Both the position numbers and the translations under genes were made by a program. The notes under the pieces are model-generated. The model was not told the DNA's origin, ran no database searches, and saw only the letters and a list, made by a program, of their open reading frames with translations. Below are positions 11,861 to 24,284 of a DNA stretch of 64,000 nucleotides, piece by piece (position 1 is the first letter of the stretch; every line of letters begins with the position of its first letter). Source of the stretch: Manihot esculenta (taxonomy: Eukaryota > Streptophyta > Magnoliopsida > Malpighiales > Euphorbiaceae); assembly GCF_001659605.2 (NCBI RefSeq), contig NC_035174.2, positions 172,289 through 236,288 of the forward strand, written 5' to 3'.

Positions 11861-14800
11861 GGATGAGAAACCAAGCCAGGATTGAAATCTGGACCGAGTG
11901 GAGGGAGGATAATAGGTTTAAGTAATCAATCATATGAGGTGTAATTTTTATATCTAAATTAAATACTATATTTAAAATTTTATATTTTTAAAATGATAAT
12001 GAAAATCATGTTGTTAATTTTGTTGTGTTTTATCAGTTACATGCTAATATATCTTTTGATTTTCCCTCAGCTATAATCTATCTATATGAAAAAATGGAGG
12101 GATGGAAATATTGATATTATTAAAACACCTCTATTTAATATAATAATTAAATTTTATTTTTATTTTAATTTAATTAAAAAATTATATTGATATTTTATTT
12201 AAATTAAAATTGTTAAAAGACTTATATTAATATTTAATTAAAATTATTGAAGACCCATATCAGCATTTGGTTCTATTAAATTAAATTTTTGTTATAATAG
12301 GAAATTAAATTAAAAAATTATCAACAATAAAAAAAAATTGTATTTAAAAAATCATAAAAATTAGTGTGTGTAATAACACACACGTCTGAATTCATCTAGT
12401 GATGATAGAATTGTCGCTAAATAAATATATTTGTCGCTATAAAACCTTCTACACCGTATGTTATATTCTTGAACATTTAATGACGAAGCATTTGTCATTA
12501 ATAATCTTTAACAATTAATATTTTATTTATTTAATAAAACAAATTTTATACAAAATTTATTTTCTAATATTATTATTTCAGTATTTTGAAATAATTTTAA
12601 TATATTTTTATTAACTTTTATAAATAATATATTATTATTTTTAATCAATAAAACCATAATTATTTACCATGATAATAATTTATAATTATAGCTTACCCTT
12701 AATTAATATTGGTTTACATTAAATTTATGTATTTCGACCAATTAAAGCTATTTTTTTTTTAAAAAAAATCATCAGATTTCCAAACCAATTAAATTAATAT
12801 TTGTATTATTTTATTTCAACTAATAAAATCATTAGTTTATTCCAAGCAATTAAAATTTATTCACATATAGAATCATATAGAATCAAGTTCATTAAAAAAA
12901 CTGATTTTAAAATTATATTAGGATTCTTATTCTTTATTAAATTTTTATTAGTTAACTCATTGAGTAATTAATTTAGTTTTATTTGCCAATTAAAAAGTAA
13001 AACTAATTCTTTATTGTCATATTATTAATTTATTATAAATATTTTTAACAATCACATTATTCATACTCTTGATTATTGGTCAATTAAAATAAAATAAAAT
13101 AAAATTTAGTAATTTATCATCTTACTTATTTTTTCGAAATTCTAGTTTTTGTAATCCTGTTATTTCTCCTCCTATTTTAATGTTTATTTTCATTTTAATT
13201 AGTGGTGACATATAAATAAATTGAAAACAAAATATTAGTAGAATATATAATAATTTATTTAATTAAATATTTATGTGAATCTTTTTTATATATTTTTTTT
13301 TGCATTAGCAATTTTTTTGTTAACAAGTTTTTCTTATTTTTTTATTATTATGTAAAATGTTATGTCTTTTAATTAAAATGTTCTTGAATTCAAATTATAA
13401 AAGGCAACAAGATAAATATTAAAAAAAAATCCACACTTTAAATAATTCGTTCAGCTTTAAATCAAATTTTCAATTTTTAAAAGATTATGAAAAGAAATAT
13501 CAAATAAATAAGTATAAACATTTTTACAAGTAAAACTTTACAAATGATAATAATGATCTTTTAAAACAAAATAATTATAAATAAACTAATTAATAACAAA
13601 AAATTAGCTTTATCTTTCAAATTATAAATAATTATATTTAAAATCAATAATTTATGTGAAATAAGAATATTAAATTATTAATACACTATTTATTTTACCT
13701 GAAATTATACTGTAAAAATATATACTTAATAACTTTATTATATACGTTCTATTATGTAAATAAAAAGTTTTGTATTTCATTATAACATTATAATAATAGA
13801 TTGACTAAATTAATATTTTTTAATTTAATATAATGGTTTTTGAACTAATTTTGGTTATATATAGTCATGATAGTTTGGTAATATGATAATAAACACCAAA
13901 TTTAATTATTTAATAAATTATTAAAATTTAAAATCAATAATTTTATGTAAATATATATATATATATATAATTACTAATTTTAAGATTTTTATCACGTTTG
14001 AATAAAATTTAATTAGTGGATTAGTAATCAACTATTTATTTACTTATATATTAAAATTATACTGTAATAATTTTTTTTTTTTTAAAAATTCTTACTAATT
14101 TTATTAAATACGTAAATAAAAAATTCATTTTTTACCATAATAATAAAATTCAAACAAACATATATATATTCTAAATTTTTTTAATGGTATAATTTATTAT
14201 CATGACAATTGAAGACCGAAGTATTTATTTATTTATTCTTAAGTAGTATTATTATTACCTGACGTTTTATGATTTAAATGATAATATTATTTGTTGTCAA
14301 AAAATTTTATTAAAAAAATATATAATATTGTTGTTTATGCCTATATTCATTATAGACTTTTTCTTTCCACGAATTCTTACCATGCTTTATCAAATAGTAT
14401 ATGCTAATTTTTTATGAATAAATCTATACTTTAGTAACGATTTTTGGAATAAAATTAAACTTATATTTTAGAATTTCTTAATCATTACAATATATGTAGA
14501 ATTGGGAATCGAAATTAGAAAAATAAGGAGAGCTGTGAATAGAATTAATTTAAATTAGTTAATGCAAGATTATCAAAATCATAATATATGGTAAGGTTTT
14601 ATATTGTTTTTTTCTTTTCTTTTCTGTTGAAGGTTATTGCATGAAAGCCTCCAATTATCTCACATATGTAGGACTTTTATGCTTCTTTTTGAAGAATTTT
14701 GAGTTTTTGTTAACCACACTGATGCAAATCCAACTCAAAGAGAAACCTCCAAGTAAAAGGAAGTGGCACTAAAATCAAAGCTCACAGACAAATTTTATCA

Positions 14801-15153
14801 CCCCTTAAGAGCAACCGACCAGAAGAATTGGATATGTTTATTGTGTGATTGGTTAGTTTTTTAGAGTCGACATCGAAAAAAGGACTGACCCATTAATACA
14901 AATTTAAATAAGGTATTAATTTGTGAATTTTACTATATTATTATTCTTTCTTCTTCCAGCGCAAACAAAGTAAAGAAATGGAAAGACCATAGTACCCCTG
15001 CCCGGAGCTTTCGATCCACAGACCAGATAATTCAATAGGGACGCGTGAAACGCCTCCTGCAAGTAAAATGCAAATCCCTTCCCTTCCCTTCCCTTTCACA
15101 AACTCTCAAAACCTACTAGATAAAACACCAGACACATAGATAATAGAGAATAG
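11861..15153. other. AT-rich intergenic region and promoter of the START gene
   Basis: Strongly AT-rich with no supported gene. It holds simple sequence, including a TA microsatellite near 13951-13968, and a GTGTGTG/CACACAC hairpin near 12364-12383 next to direct repeats of 'ttgtcgcta' (about 12410-12440). The last ~250 bases (from about 14900) are less AT-rich and contain pyrimidine tracts (ccttcccttccc near 15080) typical of a plant 5' leader. Confidence 0.5.
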
Positions 15154-18100
15154 ATGGCTAATTTCGATGAAGCATCTTCAGCGCATTTTTGGATTCACAA
15201 TTTGGGATATGGATGGGCCACTCTCATTGCTCTGCTTGCTATCCTCTTCTTCCACTCTGCTAAGACCTTCTTCTTCTCCCTCTCTTTCTCATCCTCCAAA
15301 CGCCATCTCCTTCCCGTTTCTCCTGTTGCCTCTGCATCCTGTCTTTCCGTCTCTCCCTCTGGGAACCTCCAGTTATTCCGGTATCCTATACTCTTTATTC
15401 TCGTCCTTTTATATATCCAATTTCAATATCTTTGATGCCTGAATGAGAGTTTAAAGAAATTTTTTTACCTACTAAATCTTTTCTTTCAATTTGTTGATTA
15501 ATCTTAATCAGAAATTTATTATTTTTGCTGTTCTCGAATTGTCATATTGAGGAATTTCCTCTAAATATTCAGTCTCAAGTCTTCAATATCTCTTTTTCAT
15601 TTGCTTGTAAATATATGCGCTTTGTGTCTATTTTATTTTTCAAACGGTATATTCTGCTGTATGGAATTCACAATTTCACGTTTTTCTTTCTCCTCTCCCT
15701 CTCTTCCTTCCTTTCCAATTAATTAATTTTAGAAAATTATATTTGGGCTTATTATCTCACCACCACCTTTCCTCCTTTTCTTCTCGACCTCGGTGCATAT
15801 CAAATATTCTTTGTACTGTGGTGTGGAGTATAAGTTTGATGCTTTCATTAACTCAATTGTGCTGCTGATGTGCAATTTCTACTGACCTGTGCAGAATCTC
15901 AGACCTCGTATCAGAAGCAGATTTAAAGATCTTAATAGAGAATTTGGATGACGGGCTCCCAGAGAATGAGAAATGGGAAAATGTCATAGATAAAAGCAAG
16001 AAACTTCTATCTTACAGTGCGAAATGCTGCAAACCGAAGGTTATGTTTATATATTGTGGTTGAAGTTGTAGTAGTCATGAACTAATTCTCTCTATTTGTG
16101 AAAGTTATGAACTACTTTTCTGTCTCTAGATCACATGACATTCTGGTTCTTGCTGTGTTGTTGCCGATTTGATTTAAACATCTCTATCTGTTTTCTGTTT
16201 TATCATTAGAATTTGTGATTTCTCCTAAACCATCAATTTTTTTATCGGGTCTTTTTGCATAACATTTTCGATAATCTAGTATAAACTCATTCAGTAATGC
16301 CTCTCTGTTTGTGATATGTAACTTGTCTATATCTCTTGACTACATTATTGAAGAAAAACAATGTTCCATCTACGTTTTGCTAACAGTTTCTCCTTTGCTT
16401 TGGGAGTAGGATAGACTTTGTTGGATATTTTAATCTCTGTCCTCATTTGTGTACTTCTATCAGTTCATCTCTTCCAGTGGGATAACGAATCTCCATTCAA
16501 AGTGGGTTCTCTTATTTGTTGAGAAATCTAATAACATTTAAGGGAAATCTTGGTGTTTCTGCATGTTGCTTGCAGGATGCTCCCCTAAAATACTTGAGTG
16601 TCACAGTATTTGAAAATTGCTCCCCAGAGATTCTCAGGGACTTTTACATGGACAATGACTATAGAAAGCAGTGGGACAAGACCTTGATTGAACATAAGCA
16701 GCTGGAGGTAGATAAAACCAATGGCATTGAAGTTGGTTGTACCATAAAAAAGTTTCCACTCTTGACGCCAAGGGAATACATTTTGGCATGGAAATTATGG
16801 GAAGGAAAAGATAAAACGTTCTACTGCTTTATTAAGGTAGTCATTTGCTGCATTCAGTATGGAAGCATTACTTATTGTCTTTTGTTGTCAATCTTATTGG
16901 TACTGTCAACATTCTTCACTATAATTGCTTGTTGGTCTCTTATGTCACCCATCATTGTCACCCTTATCTAGTCCATTTTATTTCAGGATTTATCTGGTCA
17001 AACAATGGAACAAACATTAGAGTTGGTCAAGAGCAGTGACACTCATAATAGCATCTAAAGATACATTTATTTGCTTGTATTATGCTTGAATATGCTTGAG
17101 TTATTTGTTCTCTTAGATTTTTGTTCGGATAAGGCATGGGATTAAAAAAATCATCATCCAGCATCTCTAACTTTATTTGGCATGATGATCACTGTGAATG
17201 CCATAGTTGAAGATGAAGACATTCAGTTAAAAAACCAAGACTTGGCCGCCCAAACTAATTGATCAGATAACCAGGGTATCGGAAACCTAATGTTCTCAGA
17301 ATGGTTTCATTTTCTCCAATTACTTGATCAAAATTGGTTCGGTTTGAAAAAATGGATGACAGTCCAGTTGCCTGAACCATGACCGCCCTCTTCTGCAGGT
17401 CATTTATGATATTATCTTCAACCTCTATCCTCTCTCCCTCTCTCTTCAAAAAGAAGTTCCAGGTTTCTTATATTATGAACTTGAAGTACTAAACAAAGCG
17501 AAGGAGGGAGGAATAGGGGGGTAGAGAGGGGGAGGGCTTTATATGTGCTGTGGCAGTGGATTTGCAGCCGAGCATACTTCCACTTTCATTTGGTCATGGT
17601 CTAGCCTTTCTTTCTCTTCCTCAATCTCCTAAAATGACTCAACTGCCCAGGTTAGGAATTTCAACAGACATGCGTGGATATTCCATGTAATAATGATTAA
17701 TATATGTTTTTTTTTTTTCAAGTATTAGTATGTTTTGTGGTGGTGGAAAGAGAACAAGTTGCAATAATGGTATTCTGAAAGAAGATGTAATTAAAGATTT
17801 GAAAAACAACAATTTGTTTTGTATGTATTTAGCTAATTCTGTTACAGTTTGTTTAAGAAATTTCTGACGCTTTATTAACACTTCTCATTATTCTTTTTAT
17901 GTTTGGCCTTGATTAGGAATGTGAACATCCATTGGTACCTCGGCAAAGAAAGTATGTACGGGTGGGTTTCTTTAGATCCGGTTGGAGAATTAGGAAAGGC
18001 AAGTACATTTGTTGTTGGAGTTTGTCTTGAAGCTCCACTTATGCAAAATATTAACCTTTCTTTCAACCTCCAAAATCTTTATTTTTATTTTGTGATACAT

Positions 18101-18810
18101 TATATTATTCAGTACCTGGTAGAAATGCCTGTGAGATTAGAATGTGTCACCAAGAAGATGCTGGTTTAAATGTGGAAATGGCGAAGTTGGCTTTTGCCAG
18201 GGGCATATGGAGTTACATTTGTAAGATGGATAATGCCCTGCGTGATTACAGTGCAATGAGTCATCTTCGAATGGGTCCTGCTGTTACTGCTGTGTCTTTG
18301 ATCCAGAAGGTGAGACTAGAAATGCTTTTCAAAATTTAATGGGAAGCATATATATTATAGCTGAATGGGTTTCAAGAGCTTTGATTAAACAAGGCACTAT
18401 CCTATTACTAGCTGTTCAAGGTATAACAAAGAATCAATGATGTTTCCATATTCAGGAGATAGTCGATGACTAAAAAGTATACTGTTGTACTTCTTCATTG
18501 ACACAGTGTTAATGGCTAATATTTCGTATATGCTTAGGTTCCACCAGGATTAGAACAAAAAAATGTTGTGGATACTCCAGCAACACCTGCAGTGACTGCC
18601 ATGGATGGATTGGTTGCTGACAGAACCAAGGAGAGGAAATTCCTTAGAAGGCCATCAAGGAAGGTTGTGGCAAACGGTTTGCTTCTTCTTGGTGGTGTGG
18701 TCTGCTTGTCCCGTGGACACTCGAGCCTGGGTGCTAAAGTTGCCATGGCATACATCTTGACAAAGCTGAGAAAAAATGATGCTTTTTCAGGCGAAAGCAA
18801 GGAAAGGTGA
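15154..18810 (+). CDS. START-domain lipid-transfer protein with two membrane segments, spliced
   Basis: This is a putative lipid-binding START (StAR-related) protein anchored in a membrane; its ligand is unknown. Exons are 15154-15380, 15895-16039, 16576-16836, 17917-17998, 18113-18309 and 18538-18810. They join in phase to 394 residues plus a TGA stop. A hydrophobic segment lies at about residues 20-45 (WATLIALLAILFFHSAKTFF). The START domain spans about 90-310 (VFENCSPEILRDFYMDNDYR, QWDKTLIEHKQLE, LTPREYILAWKLWEG, GFFRSGWRI, HQEDAGLNVEMAKLAFARG). A second hydrophobic segment is at about 347-363 (VVANGLLLLGGVVCL). This layout matches a plant START subfamily with N- and C-terminal membrane helices. 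The intron after 17998 begins with GC (AAAG|GCAAGT) and ends with AG; the other introns are GT-AG. The ATG is the first in the transcript region and begins the best coding frame. The gene appears intact. Confidence 0.88.
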
Positions 18811-19080
18811 GGTGAATGACCTGTCCACATTGCACAACCAAGAGTGATCCTGGTTAACCTAATAACACTTGCTTCGTACAGTTTTTATTTTTGGCATGGA
18901 ATCGTACTGTTTTTACCCATTTCTGGAGCTCTGTTTATCCCTGTATGTAGAAGGTAACGCTTTCTTAACTGTTAATCAGTTGCATGCATTTGGCGTTATA
19001 GATGTACAGATAACTATAGGAACATGATCTACTTGAACCATAATCTATGAATGAAAAGCTAAGCTGTTGATTTTTCAAAT
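18811..19080 (+). other. Probable 3' UTR of the START gene
   Basis: T-rich non-coding sequence after the TGA. An 'aatgaaaagc' stretch near 19050 might be a poly(A) signal region. No other feature is seen. Confidence 0.4.
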
Positions 19081-19269
19081 ATGAAAATTTCGAATGGATC
19101 AGACCTGGCAGGTATAAGTAAAATTAGAAAAATAAAATAACATTTTGTAGTGTGTGTATGATATATTATTTAAATAAATGCATGATATAATTTTGTAACT
19201 CATTTCCCAATAAAATGAATGCATTATGCATTTAATCTATATATATTTAATTACTTAAAATGTTTTTAG

Positions 19270-20110
19270 AGTTTATTGGCAATGTTAATTGTTCAGATAT
19301 TATAATTTTCAAATTTTGAAAAATAAATATAAATTTTAAATAGATTTCTATATATAAATAAATGAATGTTAATTATTTTTATATAAAATTTATTATATTA
19401 AATTATATATATAGATAGTTAATTTTAATTAAAATAGATAATTTTATTTAAAATTCTACGTGGATTGGAATTACTAAAAGATAATGAATTAATTACTAAA
19501 AGATAATGAATTTTATTTGACAATTATAAATATGATGAACTCAATAAAATTTACAGTTTAGATGATAGTTTAATTTAATTAAATTATTTATTGATGCGTT
19601 TAAATAAATATTTAAAAAGGTAATTTTATATTATTTGTGATAACCGCTGGGTTTTAGCATCTCGATACCAAGTCCAGTCCATGATTGCAAGTTTAGCCCA
19701 AGGGTTAAAAAGCGTCTTCAACGAGCCAGCCTGGACTATCCGGCCTCGAGATCGGGCCTCCCGTGGGCCTCAGTCTTCTCACACCCATCCCGGTTTCAAG
19801 GCCCAGTGTGATAAGGGATAATCGGCTCGAACATCCACCAGAATTGCTTACACGCGTGCTAGGGAGGGAATTAAATGGCCGTTTAGCATGAAGCATGCGA
19901 CTGGCATTCCCGTACGTATGAATTCGTATTGCAGAGATAGATGGTCTAATAATAGCAAAACTGTTATGCGTTATTGGCGGACAAAAAGAAAAGAATAAAG
20001 GGAGATGAGCACCCTCCTTCCAGGTTTAAACTTATTCAACTATTGTAAACCTTTTTTTTCTGGATATCAGATCATCAATTTAGAAGAGATTGTTTTAATT
20101 TTAAAAATTA
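19270..20110. repeat. Left copy of a diverged direct duplication, split by a solo LTR
   Basis: 19270-19637 plus 20078-20110 align by eye to one uninterrupted stretch at about 20388-20765. Shared landmarks in order are 'ttaattgttc(a/g)gatatta', 'atatataaataaatgaat', 'ttattgatg(c/t)gtttaaat' and 'tagaaga(g/a)att'. The LTR at 19638-20077 interrupts this copy only. Confidence 0.7.
19638..20077 (+). mobile_element. Solo LTR, unnamed family
   Basis: A 440-bp unit, more GC-rich than its surroundings, with TG...CA ends (TGATAACCGC...ATCATCA). The 5-bp flanks are nearly identical (ATTTG before, ATTTA after). A paralogous stretch at 20388-20765 lacks it, which confirms the boundaries. A diverged second copy is at 23850-24284. 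It carries no coding sequence. Strand is assigned by matching the copy at 23850. Confidence 0.7.
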
Positions 20111-20387
20111 TTTATAATATATAAACGAAAATTATCTAAATGTTGTTATAGTGATTATTTTAATTTAATTTAAATTTTATTTTTCACTCTAAATTTAAAT
20201 AAAATCTATAACAGAATAAATTTAAAAATTATTTATATAATATAGAACAAATATTTTAAATTTTATCCTTTATATTTAAAATATTTATTTTATCCTATAA
20301 AAATAATTAAAATAAATTTTAAAAAATAAGGACAAAGAAGCTCTTCACCGGAACACCACCTTTACTTTAAGTTTGAAGCAGAAGTCT

Positions 20388-20765
20388 GACAATATTAATT
20401 GTTCGGATATTATAATTTTTAAAATTTGAAAAATAGATATAGATTTTAAATAGATTTTATATATAAATAAATGAATTTTAATTATTCTTATATAAAATTT
20501 ATTATATATTAAATTATATATATAATATAATATAATATAAAAAATTATTAGATAAATAGTTAATTGTATGGATACTAAATTACTAAAAAGATAATAATTT
20601 TTATTTGATAATTATAAAAATGACAAAATTCAATAAAATTTATACGGTTTAGATGATATTTTAGTTTAATTAAATTATTTATTGATGTGTTTAAATAAAT
20701 ATTTTTAAAAAATAATTTTATATTATGTAGAAGAAATTATTTTAATTTTAAAAATTATCTTAAAT
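20388..20765. repeat. Right copy of the duplication, empty site for the LTR
   Basis: Uninterrupted paralogue of 19270-19637 joined to 20078-20110. The join ('atattatgtagaagaaatt') is the pre-insertion state of the solo LTR. The surrounding 20111-20387 and 20766-21123 are AT-rich and hold no gene. Confidence 0.7.
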
Positions 20766-21123
20766 TTAAATATTATTAATTTTAATGTTATCTAAATACT
20801 TAAAAAAAATAAAATACTTAATTTATATATACTATATATAAAAATGAAAAGATGGAGAATAATGAGATTTTTTATAGCTCTCTTAATATTTTAAATTATT
20901 ATAATATATTTAATTATTTAAGCAGTTGATGATTTTATTTTTTGAAATTTAATTTTTATAAAAAAATAATAATTTTATTCTCTAAAGTAATTTTAATTTG
21001 TTAAAGAAATTAAAATAAATGATGAGGGATAATTATTTATTTTAAATTTATTATTCTTATAAATGATGAGAGATAAATATATTTTTAAATGATAAATTTT
21101 TTAAAAATTTAATAACAAATAAT

Positions 21124-23370
21124 TGTAATACCCGGTTAGATTCTGAAGATGGAATCTAGAATTCTGAAGATGCCAGAGTCTTCTAGAAGGGTAAAATGTG
21201 TTTCTAAAATATTTTCACATGATTTTATGGTTTTTTTTAAATGAAAAAGAAATGAGTTTTGAAAAAAATAGGCCAAGGAGGTTCGGCCGCCGAAAATAGG
21301 GCTGTTTCGGGAGTACTTTAGGCCTCCGAAGGCTTTGAGGGAAGAAATCAGGTTCGGCCGCCAAACATGGGATAGTTTAGGGGGCATGTTAGGCTGCCGA
21401 AGGTGGTGAAATTGTGGAAGAAGCTTAGGCCGCCAAAGGTGGGTGACCGGCCACCTATAAAAGGCCCTCAGACCGAAAATGGGTGAGTTTTCTCCCCATT
21501 CTCGAGCTAAGGTGAGTTCATGTCCTCCTTTGGTCGATTTCATGTTCTTTCTTCAGATCTTTCAAGTTTTAACTAGTTTAGCTTGGGTTTTGAAGTATCA
21601 AAGCTTAAGACCAAGTTTTGGGAGCTTGGGGACCCAAGGGGTTGTTTCCTCCTATCTCCGAGTTAGGGACTACACCAACCCACGATCTTCAAGAGGTAAG
21701 TGTAGATCTTTGCTTTCTTTTATGTTATAGAAGTTTAAAGAAGTTTTGATGCATGGGTAGAATAGATGTGCATGTTTAGGTTTATGTGGGTTTTATGCTT
21801 AATGTATGTTTATGTGATGTTATGTTGGGAAGTTTAAGTTAGTTTATGCTCTATATGCTGGAGGGAGTGTGTATGCATACTTGGGGGAGAGCATGTGAGG
21901 TTTTGGGTTGTTTTGGAAGGTTTGGAGGTTGTTTGTGCATGAGGAGGCTGAGTTCTGCCCTTCAGGAAGAACTCAGGTTCGGCCGCCGAAGGGACTTTCG
22001 GCCGCCGAAGGGACTTTTGGCCGCCGAACCTGCCTGTGGTGGCTTATGGCTGCCGAACCCTGCCTTCGAAAGTTGGACTTTCGGCTCTGGAAGGGAGTTT
22101 CGACCGCCGAAGGTGCCGCCGAACGTGCATGAGTTTCGGATCTGGAAGGAACTTTCGGCCGCCGAAAGTGCATGACTTTCGGATCTGGAGGGACTTTCGG
22201 CCCCGAACCTGCCGCCGAAAGTGTCCTGTCTAGTCTTTTCATGGTTGTTTTCTATGCATGTTTTGAGGTTATTTTAGGGAGTTTTTGGGGAGTTGTTTAT
22301 GAGTTGTTTAGAGTGTGTTTGGCACCTCATTGGAGTCCACCTGTGTAGGATCGGACCCGAAGGACCGAGGAGGCCAGCAGTGTTAGCTGTTGCAGAGTCA
22401 GTCCAGCGTCTGCCAGAGGTGAGTAGAATGACTCTTTATATTTCAAAGCAATTAATGAAAGTTTTAGCATGATTCACGCATCATGAATGCCATGAGATAT
22501 ATTAGGGTGTTTGCATTAGAATTCACGAATATGTTGCATTGCATAATTTAATGTTGATGTGGATGGGTGTTGAATGATCCATTAGCCCTCGTATGATGAT
22601 AGGATATGATATGATATGGTAGGGTATGTATGACCAGTGAGGCCCATTCTACGCCCCTGGTACTATGTAAGAGAAAGACTCGTGAGGCCCATGCTACGCC
22701 CCTAGCATATTGGAATGTTATGTTATGTTACGTAAGAGAAAGATCAGTGAGGCCCATGTTACGCCCCTGGCATTATTGGAATGTGTAGAGGGCTATTGGT
22801 GACAAGTCCATCCTTAATGTGATTTGTTTGTGATGTGATGCATTCCATGAAAGCATGAATTTTAATATAATGTTTTTACTATTCTGCTCACTGGGCTCTA
22901 GTAGCTCACCCCATTTCCTTAATCCCCCAGGTCTGCAGGTACGGGATAAATTAGGAAGTCAACAAAAGTAAAATCATGTTTTATGTAATAGCTAGTTGTG
23001 GACATGAAAAGACATTGTAATGTAAAGTATAGTAATGTGATGTAATGTAAAGAATTGTATTGAGGATAGAATTATGGTTGACTCTAGTGTATGTTAATCC
23101 CTTTTAGATACATGATCTTTTAATAAAAGATTTTAATGATATTTATGTAAACCAAGCTTAATGTATGATATGTTACCGCATTGGAGCAATTGATGAGGGC
23201 TTCAGTGTGGGGTTTTATGATTATGAGTTATGCATGCACAGGTTGAGCTTGGTAAATGAAAGAAAAAGTTTGAATTTTATGTATATGTTTGATCATGTAT
23301 GGGATTTAACAGGTATACAGGATGTATGTTAGGTTTGCTACGGGTTCCGGTGGCCTTATGCCGATCTAGA
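21124..23370 (+). mobile_element. Chromovirus LTR truncated at its 3' end
   Basis: It begins with the family's TGTAATACCCGG and carries the palindrome clusters (about 21280-21440 and 21975-22220), the TATA box (21456-21462), the GAGGTAAGTG donor-like site (about 21693) and the variable tandem block (22633-22780). It stops at 'gccgatctag', about 45 bases before the normal ...GTTACA end, and continues directly into AT-rich DNA. No matching target duplication is found, so the 3' end was lost after insertion or by a deletion. Confidence 0.8.
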
Positions 23371-23849
23371 AATTTTTAAAAAGTAATTAAATTTAATTTA
23401 ACTAATAAAATAATAATTTAAATTAAGTGGAACTCATTTTCTACGTAGTTTGAATAGACTTATTTTCATATGCTCATATTTATTTATTTTTTCAAAATTT
23501 TAGTTTAACCGGTTTTGGAATATATAAATTTTATAAACTGTTTAAAAATTTTTAAAATAAAAAAAAAAAAGTATACGGGTGAGATTTTTTCATCAATTTT
23601 GAGTTATAAGAATCTCATAAATTCACATATTATAACTGAATTAGTTAAATTATTTAGTAAATTTTTTTAGGCATTTCATTTATTTTTATTATTATTTTAT
23701 AAAATTATTATATACATAAAATAAATATTATTTGGTGTTTAATGTTTAATATTTTAATAATATTATAATGTTTGATATCTTAATTATTAACATTAGAATT
23801 TTATTTGTATTTTTTAATATATTAATGAATATTTTTTTTATATTATTTT
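23371..23849. other. AT-rich intergenic segment
   Basis: No gene, RNA or repeat structure is recognised. Confidence 0.5.
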
Positions 23850-24284
23850 TGATGATCGCTGGGCTTCTCCGTCCCGTATAAGACTAAACTCATGATGATA
23901 ATTTTGATTTAAGGGTGAAAAAGCCTCTTCAATGAGCTGACCTTGACCACCCGACCTTGAGGTTAGACCTCCCTTGGGCCACGGTCTCTTCTCATCTAGT
24001 CCGGTTCTGAGGCCCGGTAGATAAGGGATAACCGGCCCATCCATCCAGCGGAACTCTTTACACGTGTGTCGGGAGAAATTAAATGGCCATTTAGCATGGA
24101 GCAGACATTTGACATTTTCGTAAGTACGTATCCATATAACAAATACAAGTGGCCCAAAAGTGGCAAAACCGTTAAACGTCACCAACAGATAAAAGAAATG
24201 AATAAAAGAGAGGAGCATCCTTCTTTCAGACCAAACTTACTCAACTATTGTAAAATTTTACTTTCTCTAGATCTCATAGCATCA
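23850..24284 (+). mobile_element. Second solo LTR of the unnamed 440-bp family
   Basis: Diverged copy of 19638-20077 starting TGATGATCGCTGGGC and ending ATAGCATCA. Shared landmarks include 'aaatggcc(g/a)tttagcatg' and 'cttactcaactattgtaaa'-like text. Flanks are ATTTT and GTTTT, one mismatch in five. The short open frames inside are not credible genes. Confidence 0.6.

Noticed and set aside
12364..12383. GTGTGTG/CACACAC hairpin and nearby 'ttgtcgcta' direct repeats as a MITE
   Set aside because: No matching terminal repeats or target duplication could be defined.
19705..19896. 63-residue antisense frame with a relative at 23838-24218
   Set aside because: Both lie in copies of the unnamed solo LTR; similarity reflects repeat DNA, and reading frames are not preserved through the unit.
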